Shown: piece by piece, positions 52,737-64,000 of the stretch
Layout: each line of letters opens with the position of its first letter
How positions within the stretch are numbered: position 1 is the stretch's first letter
Source of the DNA: Myripristis murdjan
Taxonomy: Eukaryota > Chordata > Actinopteri > Holocentriformes > Holocentridae
DNA: 64,000 nucleotides
Direction of reading: 5' to 3'
NCBI RefSeq assembly: GCF_902150065.1
Contig: NC_043997.1
Coordinates: 26,771,827-26,835,826, forward strand
The notes under the pieces: generated by a model
Told to the model about the DNA's origin: nothing
Databases searched by the model: none
What the model saw: the letters and a program-made list of their open reading frames with translations, nothing else
Position numbers and translations under genes: made by a program

Positions 52737-55700
52737 GTAAGTCTTGGGAAGATTATAAAAAGAGACACCAGACAAGATACAACTCACACATCATGTGATC
52801 AAGCACTTTATACCATTAGTTTATATAGAGTGAAAGCTGTATCATTTTTAAGTTTACTTTTATTAGGCTGCATATAGACAGTAAACAGGTGAAGAGAGAC
52901 AAGCTGCCTTTTCAGGATCTGTACTTATGAATGTTATGCAGTCATCAGGGAAACAGCAAAACTGGAATGCCTCCTGGATTTTACCACTTGTTATTTTATC
53001 CAAATGAAGAAGTCGAGGTACACTATAGTTGAAGCCACTAGAAGCGAGTCAGCCACCATACTGATGCACCCCTAAAGGTGAAAGATGCGCCGTGCACAGT
53101 TAGAAAACCTGTGAAGGGAGAGTGAAATCAATCCACAGGTGACAGCAACACCAGGAGAAATTTTAATATTATTTAATATGTGTATAAACCTGACAGTTTT
53201 GTAGCTGTACAGATTGTCTCAGTGGTTTTGTTGCCTAACAGTATTAACAATATTTTACAGAACATCTCATTCATCTGGAAACAAACTCAACTTGTTTAAC
53301 TAACTGTTTGCTAACAGCTAACTGAATGAGCTGCTGCTGGTTATCAATAACACTGGTTATTATCATCTATCAGTATTTATAGCACAGGGTTTCCATCAGT
53401 GTTTTACAAGCCCAGTGGACCTCCGGGTCTGGCTTGGCCCTCCATCAGGTCAAAGCATTGCGGGGAAATGAATTTTCCGCATGGAAACAGAAAGTCAGTT
53501 TGTGTTTCCTAGTACAGCAACAAATTTACATTCATTCTCTACAGCTTTTCCCTGATCTTAACCATAACCAGTTTATGCCTAATCCTAACCTTAACGATAA
53601 CCTGAACCTAATGCTAATCCTCACTTTAAAACACAATGTAACAGTTTTGCCTAAAAATAACAGCATCATTTTAATGTTACACTGTCATGTAATGAGTAGA
53701 ATGGTGCCTCTGTCATGGCCACTGTGTTCTCTGAAAGCCTGTTCCTCCACTATTGAAATTTGGTGGACTGGGCTGGAGACAGGCGTACCACTTTACGGCA
53801 TGATATCATCACCTAAGCAGCAGCAACACCACCAGCTGTTCTCAGTACAGAAATCATAACAGAGCCCAAGAAACCCAACAAAAATGTTGACAGAGGAAGC
53901 AATGAAGATAAAAGAGAGAGTGACCGAGCAAAAGACAAAACTGGAGTAAATCTTGGACTGGCTTTTAGTTGCTGGTGAGCACTTCATCGCTTATACAGTT
54001 GGCAATACCAATATGGTATTCAATAATCTATTCAATTATATTTAATTAATTATTACAGATGAGTGGGCAGTTTCTTCTTCAAGATGGGTGTGACATAGGT
54101 ATTAACACCCTTGCCAATGCATGTGTATGTAGCGCTTCCTTCACCTTTACCTATAGATAACGCCCTGAGTTCGACATATTAATTCCCTTATTAATTTTTT
54201 CAGTGTGTATCTATCAGTATCAGTTTTAGTATGGCTTCACTATAACCCCCTTTTTTAAGACCTGAGAAACCACAGAAACCACTATGTCCTCAAAATGAAC
54301 TTAAATTTATTAAATAATCGTAAAAATTATAATATCAAAATAAATGAATTGTTCACGTCACCATCAGTAACAGTAAAGTCAAGAAAATAGCATTCAACAG
54401 ACCTTTCACTGGAATGAATGAACTGCACTTGTAATACGGGACCTTGTCTATGCCCCTTTTAAGTCTTGTGTATTAGTCTTTTTTCTAATACCTTTCAGTG
54501 TACTTTTGTTGTTTAACTACAAATACCATCTATGCAAAAAACATATAAACAAAATGACTGCCTTGGTACCTTGAACCAAATCTTAAATAACCTGGTGGGC
54601 CCACACACACACACAGATACATACACATTAGTACAAAAAATAGAACATACACATGCCAAAGTAATTTGCAACCATGATCTTGAACTGAAGAAAGTGAGAG
54701 AGAGTTACACAAAAACTGGCTATGCAATCAGATGGCATAGGGGAGAGTGGGGTAATTTGTGCCAAGGGGCAAGTAGTGCCACCCCTGTTATCTAGAAAAC
54801 CATAGAAGAAGTTGGTCATGTGACCACATATTTTTGAAGAGGCATCCATTTCACTCATCCTGTAAAGAAGGGAGACACATGGCTTGAGAGGAAAGCACAT
54901 TTAAGTTCAAAAAACATTTTTTTGCCCTCCAAAGTAAAATTTCCATGATCAAGGTTTTTTGATTGCTGTGTTTGAACAATTATAGAAAACTTTGAAAACA
55001 GTTCACACAGGTTTTAGTACTTTAGTAAGCTACACCATGAGTCTATACAGTTAGCATGATGTTAACTCAAAACAGCTGGGGGATGCATTTTTTTCAAAAT
55101 GGTGGGCTTGGGGTAATTTGTGCCAAAGGGCCTTGGGGTAAGTTGTGCCAGTGGTACAACTTGTGATTATATACTATATATTACTTTATTGTATTTTATT
55201 GTTATTGTACATTGTCTTCTTACCTTTGATCACTAAAACTATTCAGATTCAGATGAAGATAATTTGCAGGTGCTCATTTTGGAATTTTTATTTAGTTCTG
55301 GGTATGTGTTCATGTGGCGCTAGGCCTTGTTATAGAAAAGTGGCCTGTGATCTTGTTAAAATAATAAATAAATGTTAAATAAATAATTTTGTATTGAATT
55401 TGTTTTGCTTTTATATAGCATTATCATTTGTGAGACTAAAATGATCTGTTTTACTTCAATTATCAATGGCACAATTTACCCCAGTCTATTCTCTCTAATG
55501 GCACAATTTACCCCGCACCGGGGGCAAGTTGTGCCACAAAACCACTTTTTTTTTTAAAGCTATATTTCTCAATCAGTTTATATAAGATCCAAAGTGATTG
55601 TTCCCAGGGATGCACAACATCCTAAACTATATGTGCATATTTTAGTTGGAGGCATTGCTGTAATCCCCTCGTTTTAAAGGCACTTTAAGTAAAAATTGGC

Positions 55701-56002
55701 ACTATTTACCCCACTCTCCCCTACCTTTATAGGAACGATCATCACAGTGTGAACATGTTTTTAAGGAGTCAGATTTGTTGCATGAATAATAAATCACGCT
55801 ACAACAGCTTCCTGATGCAGTAACCTACTCAGGGCCTGCTTGTCCACTAACCACTAATGAACTGGGTAGATTCCATGGAATAGGGAATGTGTTCATTGAC
55901 CAGAAATGTTGGCACCACTCACATTTAGTATAACATCACATTTAGTACAACTAAACAAAAAAACATCCTGTAATTAATATGATCTGTTGTTTATTCATTC
56001 AG
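52737..56002 (+). other. NLR intron 1 with a transposon
   Basis: 3.3 kb. Includes a TAACC/AACCTAA-rich stretch (53570-53640) and the element at 54738-55723. Short frames inside are not supported. Confidence 0.7.
54738..55723. mobile_element. Element with GGGGAGAGTGGGGTAA ends
   Basis: Ends TAGGGGAGAGTGGGGTAATT (54738) and its complement AATTTACCCC-like ACTCTCCCCTA (55723). Related GGGGTAA..TTGTGCCA motifs recur inside at 55110-55150 and 55480-55540. About 986 bp, non-coding, a common teleost non-autonomous DNA repeat. Superfamily not certain. Confidence 0.7.
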
Positions 56003-57788
56003 AAAGTCTTGCTGACTGCCAGCATGAACTTAAAGTCAATCTGAAGAGGAAGTTTCAGAATTTGTTTGAGGGAATCACAGATGAAGATGAGAGGCCAAAA
56101 CCTCTGAATCAGATCTACACAGAGCTGTACATCACGGAGGGAGGGAGTGGAGAGGTCAATACTGAACATGAGATCAGAGAGATTGAAACAGCATCCAGGA
56201 AACCAGAAACAAAAATCACATGTGTGGACATCTTCAAACCTGGAAGAGATCAACCAATCAGAACAGTGATGACAAAGGGAGTGGCTGGTATTGGAAAAAC
56301 AGTCTTAACACAGAAGTTCACTCTGGACTGGGCTGAAGGCAAAGCCAACCAGCATGTACACTTCACATTTCCATTCACTTTCAGAGACCTGAATCTGCTG
56401 AAAGGGAAAAACTTCAGCTTGGTGAAACTTCTTCATCACTATTTTACTGAGACAAAAAAAGCAGGAATCAGAAGGTTTGAAAAGTTCCAGGTTGTGTTGA
56501 TCTTTGACGGTCTGGATGAGTGTCGACTTCCTCTGGACTTCAAGAACAACCAGATCCTGACTGATGTTACAGAGTCGACCTCGGTGGACGTTCTGCTGAC
56601 AAACCTCATCAAGGGGAACCTGCTTCCCTCTGCTCACCTGTGGATAACCACACGACCCGCAGCAGCCAATCAGATCCCTCGTGGATGTGTTGACATGTTT
56701 ATAGAAGTGAGAGGCTTCACTGACCCACAGAAGGAGGCATACTTCAGGAAAAGATTCAGAGACAAGAAGCAGGCCAGCAGAATCATCTCCCACATCAAGA
56801 CGTCACGAAGCCTCCACATCATGTGCCACATCCCAGTCTTCTGCTGGATCACTGCTACAGTTCTGGAGAACGTGTTGAAAACCAGTGAGGGAGGGGACCT
56901 GCCCAAGACCCTGACTGAAATGTACATCCACTTCCTGCTGGTTCAGTCCAAATTGCAGAACATCAAGTATCATGAAAACAAAGAGACAGATCCACACTGG
57001 ACTACAGAGACCAGGGAGATGATCCTGTCTCTGGGAAAACTGGCTTTTGAGCAGTTGGAGAAAGGCAACCTGATCTTCTATAAAGAAGACCTGGCAGAGT
57101 GTGGCATTGATATCAAAGCAGCATCAGTGTACTCAGGAGTGTTCACACAGATCTTTAAAAAGGAGTATGGGCTGTATAAAAAAGAGGTTTTCTGTTTCGT
57201 CCATCTGAGCATTCAGGAGTTTCTGGCTGCTGTTCATGTCTTCCTGACATTCATCAACTCTGGCGTCAATCTGCTGTCAGAGGAACAATCACCCTCCAGG
57301 TCTAAGAGATTCAAAAAGAAGCCTAAGCTTGAACACCTTCACCAAAGTGCTGTGGACAAGGCCTTACAGAGTCCAAATGGACACCTGGACTTGTTCCTTC
57401 GCTTCCTCCTGGGTCTTTCACTGCTGACCAATCAGAGTCTCCTACAAGGCCTAATGACACAGACAGGAAGAAGCTCACAGACCAATCAGGAAGTAGTCCA
57501 GTACATCAAGGAGAAGATCAGGAAGAATCCCTCTCCAGAGAGAAGCATCAACCTGTTCCATTGTCTGAATGAGCTGAATGATCATTCTCTGGTGGAGGGG
57601 ATCCAGTGGTACCTGAGTTCAGGTAGTCTATCCACAGACAAACTGTCCCTTGCACTGTGGTCAGCTCTGGTCTTCATCTTACTGACATCAGAAGAAGATC
57701 TGGAGGTGTTTGACCTGAAGAAATACTCTGCTTCAGAGGAGGCTCTTCTGAGGTTGCTGCCAGTGGTCAAAGCCTCCAAGAAATCTGT
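56003..57788 (+). CDS. NLR gene, FISNA-NACHT exon
   Basis: 595 codons. FISNA (about residues 1-70: LKRKFQNLFEGITDEDERPK, QIYTELYITEGGSGEVN). NACHT: Walker A GVAGIGKTVLTQKF, Walker B VVLIFDGLDECR, sensor ITTRPAA, then winged-helix/HD2 parts (HIMCHIPVFCWITATVLENV, VYSGVFTQIF, FCFVHLSIQEFLAAVHVF). The nucleotide-binding residues are intact. This is the oligomerisation ATPase of fish NLRC3/NLRP-like receptors. Acceptor TTCATTCAG at 56002 and donor GT/GTAGGT at 57788 keep the phase with both neighbours. The exon has no stop. Confidence 0.93.
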
Positions 57789-57885
57789 GTAGGTCCATAG
57801 ATAACTGGATATATTAAATATATGATACTTTCTATGCAAAATAACAATCTATTTAAAGTTAATTTCATGATTACTTTCTCTTCAG

Positions 57886-58059
57886 GCTGAGTGGCTGCAA
57901 TCTGTCAGAGAGAAGCTGTGAAGCTCTGGCCTCAGTTCTCAGCTCCCAGTCCTCTAGTCTGAGAGAGCTGGACCTGAGTCACAATGATCTGCAAGATTCG
58001 GGAGTGAAGCATCTCTCTATTGGACTGGACAGGCCACACTGTAGACTGGAGGCCCTCAG
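57886..58059 (+). CDS. NLR gene, LRR exon 1
   Basis: 174 nt, the standard fish NLR LRR exon size. Encodes [58 protein letters not shown]: one and a half ribonuclease-inhibitor-type repeats. Splice sites TTCAG/GCTGAG and CTCAG/GTCAGG. Confidence 0.93.
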
Positions 58060-58842
58060 GTCAGGATTACTCAACACATGACCAGTTAAATCTTGCTTTA
58101 CATGCAGCTTAACATGCTCAATGGATGATATCAGTGTATCAGATTCCAGACAGTGATGCAGAAAAGAAACACAGTAATAAACCGTAGGAAGAATTAAACA
58201 TAAACCATGTAATGTCTAATCTTTTGCTGTTTTTGTTGATGTTTGTCATGGATGCTACTTCTTAGTGTTTTTATTGCAACTCAGTTTTTACCCCAACTTT
58301 TTACACTGATTTGGTCCCATTACCATCAAATTGACAACAGCACAGATCATTTTAAGATCCAAAAGCTGTAGCCAGTACCAGGTGTTTTCTTTGGATCATG
58401 TTGGCCTTGAGATGGAAAACCAAGTTTGGTCCATTAACTGCTTCCCGTTATGGAATGTTTCACTAGGAATGTATGAAATAAAAGGAGTAGATACAGAGCA
58501 GAACAGACCAGAACACAACACTCCAATTACTTTTCTGAGGAGGATGATGCTGGGATAGAACGTGGGGACATACAGATTTTTTTTAGTTTTCAGATTAGAT
58601 TAAATTAGATTCACCTTTACTGATCCCCCAAAGAGGAAATTCAAAGTGACACAGCAGCAGCAGGAAAGTTAAGAAGTAACAATACCAAATAAACAGCAAG
58701 GCAAATATAAATATACAATAAAATAAGATACAATGTCCAGCAAAAGTGAAGGTAAACAGAATGAAAAAATAGAGTTAAAAGTAGACTAGGGTCCCCATAA
58801 TGCACTCATGCCATAATACCTTTGTACATTCTGCATCAGTGC

Positions 58843-58897
<55 letters not shown>

Positions 58898-59195
58898 ATG
58901 TATAAGGCCATCAAGCTGTGGCTCAGCTGCTACAGTTGTATTAACTAACTGTGAACCCGTTACTGAATCAGCTTTGGAGCTGGGTGGCCACCCGGATTCT
59001 GGTGAAGAGAATGGGCTTGTGGCTTTTCCTGGTGCGTGTAGGCTATGTGATTATTCAAATGACCTTACAGTATCATATGAGCACACTATGCAGAGCACAA
59101 CTCTGCAGTGATCAAAACACAAAGACAGACAAAGCACATCACCATGTAAGACATATAGCAGAATGACATTTTGTCATCTTTTCTTGTCCATTCAG
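58060..59195 (+). other. NLR intron with LINE tail and (TG)n
   Basis: 58585-58800 is antisense LINE 3' tail (CCTTTACTGATCCCCCAAAG then AGGAAATTC). A TG run lies at 58846-58895. No exon seen. Confidence 0.7.
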
Positions 59196-59369
59196 GCTGA
59201 GTGTGTGTAATCTGTCAGAGAGAAGCTGTGCTGTTCTGGCACCAGTTCTCAGCTCCCAGTCCTCTAGTCTGAGAGAGCTGGACCTGAGTAACAATGATCT
59301 GCAGGATTCAGGAGTGAAGCTGCTCTCTGCTGGACTGGAGAGTCCACACTGCAGACTGGAGACTCTCAG
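59196..59369 (+). CDS. NLR gene, LRR exon 2
   Basis: 174 nt. [58 protein letters not shown]. Very close to LRR exon 1, as expected from exon duplication. Same phase and splice motifs. Confidence 0.93.
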
Positions 59370-59593
59370 GTCAGGGTTCCTCAACCTGCTCAACACATGA
59401 CCAGTTCAATCCTGATTTACATGTAGCTTCATGTCACTGAACAGATTCCTCAAACCAGTTTGATATCAACATTCAGTGCTACTTCCTAGCTTGTGTGAAC
59501 TGCTTTCCATGATTATGTTTCATTATTTCTGCTGCTTGTTGCCTCTTTTGTTGAGAGCTAAAATAACATTTATCTGTAATGTATCTTGTGCAG

Positions 59594-59767
59594 GTTGTCA
59601 GGCTGTCTTGTCACATAGGAAGGCTGTGCTTCTCTGGCCTCAGCTCTGAGCTCCAACCCCTCCCATCCGAGAGAGCTGGACCTGAGCTACAATCATCCAG
59701 GAGACTCAGGAGTGAAGCTGCTCTCTGCTGGACTGGAGGATCCAACCTGGAGACTGGAGGCTCTCAG
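59594..59767 (+). pseudogene. NLR gene, LRR exon 3 with premature stop
   Basis: 174 nt in the same phase. Codons read LSGCLVT, then TAG at 59616-59618 where the family has GAG (Glu), then [40 protein letters not shown]. Everything else is conserved, so the nonsense change looks recent. A protein would end after about 718 residues with two LRR units. Confidence 0.88.
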
Positions 59768-59934
59768 GTATGGAGAGACACACACAATGTCTAATAGAGG
59801 GCTGAGGAGCATTGTTTCATGTTGAATGATGGATATGACGTCATCTGGTAAGTCATTCATAGGGAAGGTTATTTACTGCCCATGTTTCCATCATCAAAGA
59901 GAATCTGCTGCTCTGACTTTGTTCCTTCCTCCAG

Positions 59935-59981
59935 GGTGGACCATGGTGGAGAGCAGTGGTTGAAACCAGGTCTGAGGAAGT
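59935..59981 (+). CDS. NLR gene, short linker exon
   Basis: 47 nt encoding VDHGGEQWLKPGLRK, the linker that usually precedes a PRY-SPRY (B30.2) exon in fish NLRs. Acceptor CTCCAG/G, donor AAGT/GTAAGT. No B30.2 exon appears in the remaining 4 kb, so either it lies beyond the window or is lost. The exon is downstream of the premature stop. Confidence 0.8.
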
Positions 59982-60368
59982 GTAAGTGTGGATAATTTTT
60001 TTGTTCATCAGCACAAAACATTCAGCTGTTACGATGGTGCAGCTGCAGTTTCTGCTGTTTGTTCTCAGCTGCTTTTACCTGTTGAACCAAACAAAAACAC
60101 AGTTGATGCTCCACAACAAACTTTATTCCTTTAATATTTACATTTTTATCTTGGTATTACCTTTCTTCAGAAAGTATTAAAATGACCAAAATAAAACAAT
60201 AATTTGACTATAGTTTCTCCGGTTCCGTATCCTCCTTCTGCCCACTTGTTTTTGTATATTATTGAGGTGCTTTCCTGTGACACTGGTTGTGCATACATTC
60301 TTTGATCAGAGATTTGACCTAAGCCTTGCTTAACGGGATTTCTATGTTGATTGAGTTTGATTTTATTA

Positions 60369-62363
60369 CAGTTTTTTCCAATTGCTAAAACACAGTTTTG
60401 CAAACTAGGTTGGTTTTTATCAAAATACTTAACACAATTCACAAAATCACACACCCAAACTGCAAAATACCTCATATATCCTGCAAAATGAAGCACTGCA
60501 GCCAAAACTATGTATAGCATTATCAAAATCAAACTTTTGCACCAAATGGCACACACTTCATTCATATTACCAGATTTTTGTCTAACCTCTGTTGGACCTA
60601 ATGAAAAGCACTCTCATCTTTAGTATGCTTTGCCATAATACTAAAATAGTTCAAATTGTAGAAAATTCTTCAGATTGTTCACATGCAGAGAAATATTTGT
60701 ATATACACACATGCTGTTGAAACATTTATTTTTTTATTTTTCACCAAACAAGTCAGTGCAACATATGCACAGCAGATATATTTACATTGGAGTGAACAAA
60801 AATATGCTCACAAGAAACAGTAAACTGAAAAAGAAAATTGCAGAAAAAATGTGCAGAAAAAATATATAGAAAAAAAAAGAGGCAAGAAAAATAATTGGGC
60901 AGCATCTTGCCGCACAGCTGGGTCTGGCCACAACGCCTCGTCCACATCACAGGCAATATCTTCCCTTGCCAGACATCGAGGGAAGAAACGCCATGAGTGC
61001 CTTATCCATCCCTGAATCGCACCCACATCAGTTTCATCATATGCCTCTTCCATAGCCTGCACAAGAGGCATGTGCGCAAAGGGCTGCCGGTCGTATACCT
61101 TCCTCCACCATGCTGAAAAGAACTCTTCCATGGGGTTCAGAAATGGTGAGTATGGTGGGAGGTATTGCACAAGAAATGGAGGGTGGTCAGCAAACCAGTT
61201 TTGGACTGGGGCTGCACGATGAAACCTCACGCTGTCCCATACTACAACATACCAGTTTCTTTGATGGTCTGCATCATTCATGCGCTCTGGTGGTATGAGA
61301 ATGTTGTGAGAATATGGGCTGTGTTGTGTGGTCCAAGGTTGGCATGACGGTGGAAGACATCATGCGTATTGGAGGTGGCAGCGCACATTGTGATGTTCCC
61401 ACCACGTTGGCCAGGAACATCTATAATGGCTCTGTGGCCAGTGATGTTTCTTCCCCTTCTTCTGGTCTTTGCTAGGTTGAACCAAGCTTCATCTATAAAG
61501 ATGAACTCCTGGGATTGCATGAGCATCCATTTCCAGTACTCCCTGAAAATAAAGAACAAAAATCCGTCAATATGGTGTTATCCAGTACACTGGGAAACAA
61601 TGTTGCGTGTAGTGTACTGCAGTCAATATTGTACTTACATCCACATATGCTTGTATGAGCTCTTTGTGTCTTTGCGAGTTTCTCTCAAAAGGCACCTATG
61701 AAGTTGTTTCATTCTGATTTGATTTTGCTTGAAAATGCAAGCCAATGTGGACAGACTGACTTGTTGAATGTTGTTGAATATGGTGTCTTGGATGATATGG
61801 CTTTGAATTTCTCATAATCTGATTTCATTTTTTTCCAAAACCAAGTTTACAAAGGCAGCTTCCTGTACCCCGGTGAACATTTGGCCCCTTCCTACACCAA
61901 AGGTTGCTTCTGTCAGTCCTTTAGAAAAACAAAAAAACAAAAATATAGGGCTTGGACAATGCAGCCTCAAGATATTTCACCCACAGTATAGTAAATTGTA
62001 CAGGAAACTTGTACAGTTAGTGTATGACATCAGCCAATCATAAAGTAAACAGGTATCACCCAAATAACTATTGAGTTGTTTGGCCAGATGGCACATATAT
62101 TGGCCAATTAGCTCATGTAGTGCCATTTTGAATGGCAGTGTTTTGAAATGGCAAACATGTGACTTTATGTCAGATTGTTGTGTCTTATACAGAGAACTGT
62201 GTTCACTGCATTTAAAAAGTACCATTTTGAATTGCAAAATGTTTGTAAAGCAGAAAATGTGTTTAGAGTTTTTGAGACTTGAGAAGAGGTTTTGCTCTCT
62301 GTGTCAGTTTAAATAATTGTGCTATGCATGTCATTTTAGTGTGTTAGCAATTGGAAAAAACTG
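60369..62363 (-). mobile_element. Tc1/mariner-like element, TA target duplication
   Basis: 1995 bp. TIR CAGTTTTTTCCAATTGCTAA at 60369 and the same sequence inverted ending at 62363. TA at 60367-60368 and 62364-62365. Contains one transposase gene on the minus strand. The host LINE frame is restored exactly when the element and one TA are removed. Confidence 0.92.
60860..61925 (-). pseudogene. IS630/Tc1-type transposase, broken
   Basis: Exon 1 (about 61925-61633): TEATFGVGRGQMFTGVQEAA, a TGA after NEIRL, then an HTH-like part ending SSYKHMW at a GTAAGT donor. Exon 2 from about 61553: REYWKWMLMQSQEFIFIDEA (first Asp), RRRGRNITGHRAIIDVPGQR, then one frameshift near 61300, NDADHQRNWYVVVWDSVRFH (second Asp), YLPPYSPFLNPMEEFFSAWW (Glu), and ARCLAREDIACDVDEALWP-like tail. 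The triad is present but a stop and a frameshift disable it. Confidence 0.85.
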
Positions 62364-62894
62364 TATTTGCTTGGCTAATATGTCTACTTCCTCATTACCT
62401 TCAACACCTATGTGAGCAGGACCCCAGAGAAAAAAACATCCACATTTCTGTTATGCAAACTGTACAGTTGAGTAAATATTTTAAGTAATATATTCTGTCT
62501 ACATGAGTTTCCTGATTTAATACTGGTAAGTGCTGAAGTACTGTCTGAGGCAATTGTTACACTGTGGTAGTTGTTATCCTCCACCTGCTGTAATGCTAGC
62601 ACTACTGCAAACATTTCCACTGAGTTAACTGATAAAGTATTTGTTCTCTTTTAACAGCTACATTATACTTTAGGATGTATAATGCTCCTCCTGTGCGTCC
62701 AGTTTCTGGGTCTTTGGAACCATCTATAAATAAATATGAATAATATCTGGAAAATGTTGAATGATATACATTTTGTACTTTTGTCCATTCATTAGAAACC
62801 CAATGAATGGACATCTAATTCAAGCCAGTGTGAGTTTATTTCTGGTTCGTGTTTTCAAGAGGCTTGAAGCCCCAGTCACTCCCAATGACATAAA

Positions 62895-63966
62895 GTTGAG
62901 GCCAAAATTATTAGCCCCCCTTATGAAATTAGACAAATTCTTGATTTCTCCATGGAAATTAACATTTACAACAAGTGTTTATAGTGTATTTGTTACCAAA
63001 ATAACAAAGACAAAATGTCCACTAAGTTTGATTAGGATATTTTATTGATACACTGAACTGAAACAAAAAGGGCAAAAATGAGACATCCAAAATTGTTAGC
63101 CCCCTGGCCATTTATAGTCAATAGTGTACCCTTTCTGAGCCACAACTGAACACAACCTCTTAGAGTAGTTATTTACTAGGTTGGCACAGGTCTCCTGAGG
63201 GATTTTGGCCCATTCTTCCATTGCAAATTGTCCCAGCTGGTCCAAATTGCGTGGTTTCCAAGCATGGACATTCACTTTGAGCACCCGCCACAGATTCTCA
63301 ATAGGATTGAGGTCTGGGCTTTGTGCGGGCCACTCCAGGACCTTGGTTTTCGTATCCTTCAGGAACTGTTGGACCAATTTCGATGTATGCTTCAGGTCAT
63401 TGTCTTGTTGGAAGACCCAGCGATTACCTAAGGCTAGACTATGAGCAGATTTCTGCATATTATCCCGCAAAATTTCAACATTATTTTCTTTTTTCATGAT
63501 GCCATGCACCCGAACAAGGCTCCCTGTGCCTGAGGCTGCAAAACAGCCCCACAGCATGATGCTCCCACCACGTTTAATTGTGGGAACTGTGTTGTTAGGG
63601 TTGAAGGCCTCTCCCTTTCTTCGCCAAACATAAGCAACATCCATGTGCTCATACAGTTCCAGTTTAGTCGCATCAGACCAAAGCACAGACTTCCAAAACT
63701 CATCCTTACCTTTCAAATGTTCACGGGCAAACCTCAGTCCGGCTTTGATGTGCCGCTCTTTGAGTAAAGGGGTTCTTCTGGGACGATGGCCCTGAAGGCC
63801 ACCACAATGGAGAGCCCTCACAACTGTGTTCCTTGAAACATCAACTCCAGAAGAGGTGTGATTTGAAAGCTGATTGGTTTATTAGGTGTGTTTTGAAAGC
63901 AAAAATTCACATGGGGAGGTTATATTATTGACCACCCCATCATGGGGGCTATTATTTTGACCACCC
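62895..63966 (-). mobile_element. Tc1-like element, internally deleted
   Basis: Ends GAGGCCAAAATTATTAGCCC (62900) and, inverted, GGTGGTCAAAATAATAGCCC (about 63965). The transposase region lies next to the left end; sequence between 63840 and the right end is too short to hold the missing N-terminus. Confidence 0.75.
63096..63821 (-). CDS. Tc1 transposase, N-terminally truncated
   Basis: 241 residues without a stop. Catalytic motifs: WSDATKLELYEHMDVAYVWR (first Asp), VFQQDNDLKHTSKLVQQFLK (second Asp), WPAQSPDLNPIENLWRVLKV (Glu), and a normal C-terminus ending YKWPGG. A full Tc1 transposase is about 340 residues. The paired-like HTH DNA-binding domain is missing because the element is deleted upstream of TVVRALHCGGL. 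It could be a recent loss, but this copy cannot bind its own ends. Confidence 0.85.
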   Translation of the reverse strand: MRALHCGGLQGHRPRRTPLLKERHIKAGLRFAREHLKGKDEFWKSVLWSDATKLELYEHMDVAYVWRRKGEAFNPNNTVPTIKRGGSIMLWGCFAASGTGSLVRVHGIMKKENNVEILRDNMQKSAHSLALGNRWVFQQDNDLKHTSKLVQQFLKDTKTKVLEWPAQSPDLNPIENLWRVLKVNVHAWKPRNLDQLGQFAMEEWAKIPQETCANLVNNYSKRLCSVVAQKGYTIDYKWPGG

Positions 63967-64000
63967 CATTTTTCACTATATTTGATATAAAGCAAGCCTA

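Larger units (their letters stand above)
60170..62860 (-). mobile_element. RNase H-bearing LINE fragment (I/Nimb-like), split
   Basis: Minus-strand coding: FIDGSKDPETGRTGGALYIL, VEMFAVVLALQQVEDNNYHS, ASDSTSALTSIKSGNSCRQN, GPAHIGVEGNEEVDILAKQ, an RNase H domain with D, E, D and H-type residues. After removal of the insert at 60369-62363 and one TA, it continues IKSNSINIEIPLSKA then a stop and KSLIKECM down to about 60170. RT and endonuclease are not present. Clade is by RNase H presence only. Confidence 0.75.

Noticed and set aside
16010-63821. Retroviral, LTR or Polinton origin for the RT, RNase H or integrase-like pieces
   Set aside because: Every RT seen is of non-LTR type (endonuclease or RNase H context, poly-A or short-repeat tails, no LTRs), and the DDE genes have Tc1/mariner, hAT or ISL2EU termini. 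No capsid or envelope gene was seen.
1-64000. tRNA genes or tRNA-derived SINE heads
   Set aside because: No convincing box A/box B pair with a cloverleaf was noticed outside the 5S genes; a covariance-model scan was not possible here.

Overview
The window looks like teleost fish nuclear DNA. The evidence is a vertebrate-type 5S rRNA tandem array, fish-typical retrotransposons (Rex3, L2/Rex1-like and L1-like LINEs), Tc1/mariner, hAT and ISL2EU DNA transposons, and a PYD-FISNA-NACHT-LRR immune receptor gene with 174-nt LRR exons, a design expanded in teleosts. The species cannot be told from sequence alone. No retrovirus, LTR element or Polinton was recognised.

Layout. 1-6869: about 35 5S rRNA genes, all on the minus strand, in units of 198 or 207 bp; five units (1009 bp) are duplicated as a block. 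6870-15175: intergenic DNA with MITEs, a Rex3 fragment, a 39/42-bp minisatellite, CCAGC-rich elements and a hAT-like element with long terminal inverted repeats. 15176-22345: a Tc1 remnant and two minus-strand L2-type LINEs packed into TA-rich DNA that seems to lie inside an older element. 22830-28621: a degenerate plus-strand L1-like LINE with ORF1 and ORF2. 28626-30173: a composite segment found again, inverted, at 40184-41499. 31996-35490: a decayed minus-strand SET-domain (KMT5A-like) gene riddled with DNA transposons. 35898-36189: a GC-rich inverted repeat with 72-bp arms. 36935-39224: a young LINE with an open RT frame and a target-site duplication.

41502-48535 is a complete 7.0-kb ISL2EU DNA transposon. 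It has terminal inverted repeats, an AT target duplication, a SWIM/YqaJ nuclease gene on the plus strand and a THAP-DDE transposase gene on the minus strand, pointing toward each other. It sits inside a Rex1/L2-like LINE reading frame, and the inverted copy at 28626-28802 preserves the uninterrupted (empty) site.

51780-59981 holds the only clear host protein gene, an NLR (PYD, FISNA-NACHT, three LRR exons and a short linker exon) on the plus strand. Its third LRR exon carries an in-frame stop and no B30.2 exon is seen. 60170-62860 is an RNase H-bearing LINE (minus) split by a Tc1/mariner-like element with a TA target duplication. 62895-63966 is a Tc1 element with a long open transposase frame lacking its N-terminus.

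Most of the window is therefore a layered transposon record between a 5S rDNA cluster and one immune gene. In several places the layers can be ordered because an insertion, its target duplication and an empty or frame-restored target are all visible.
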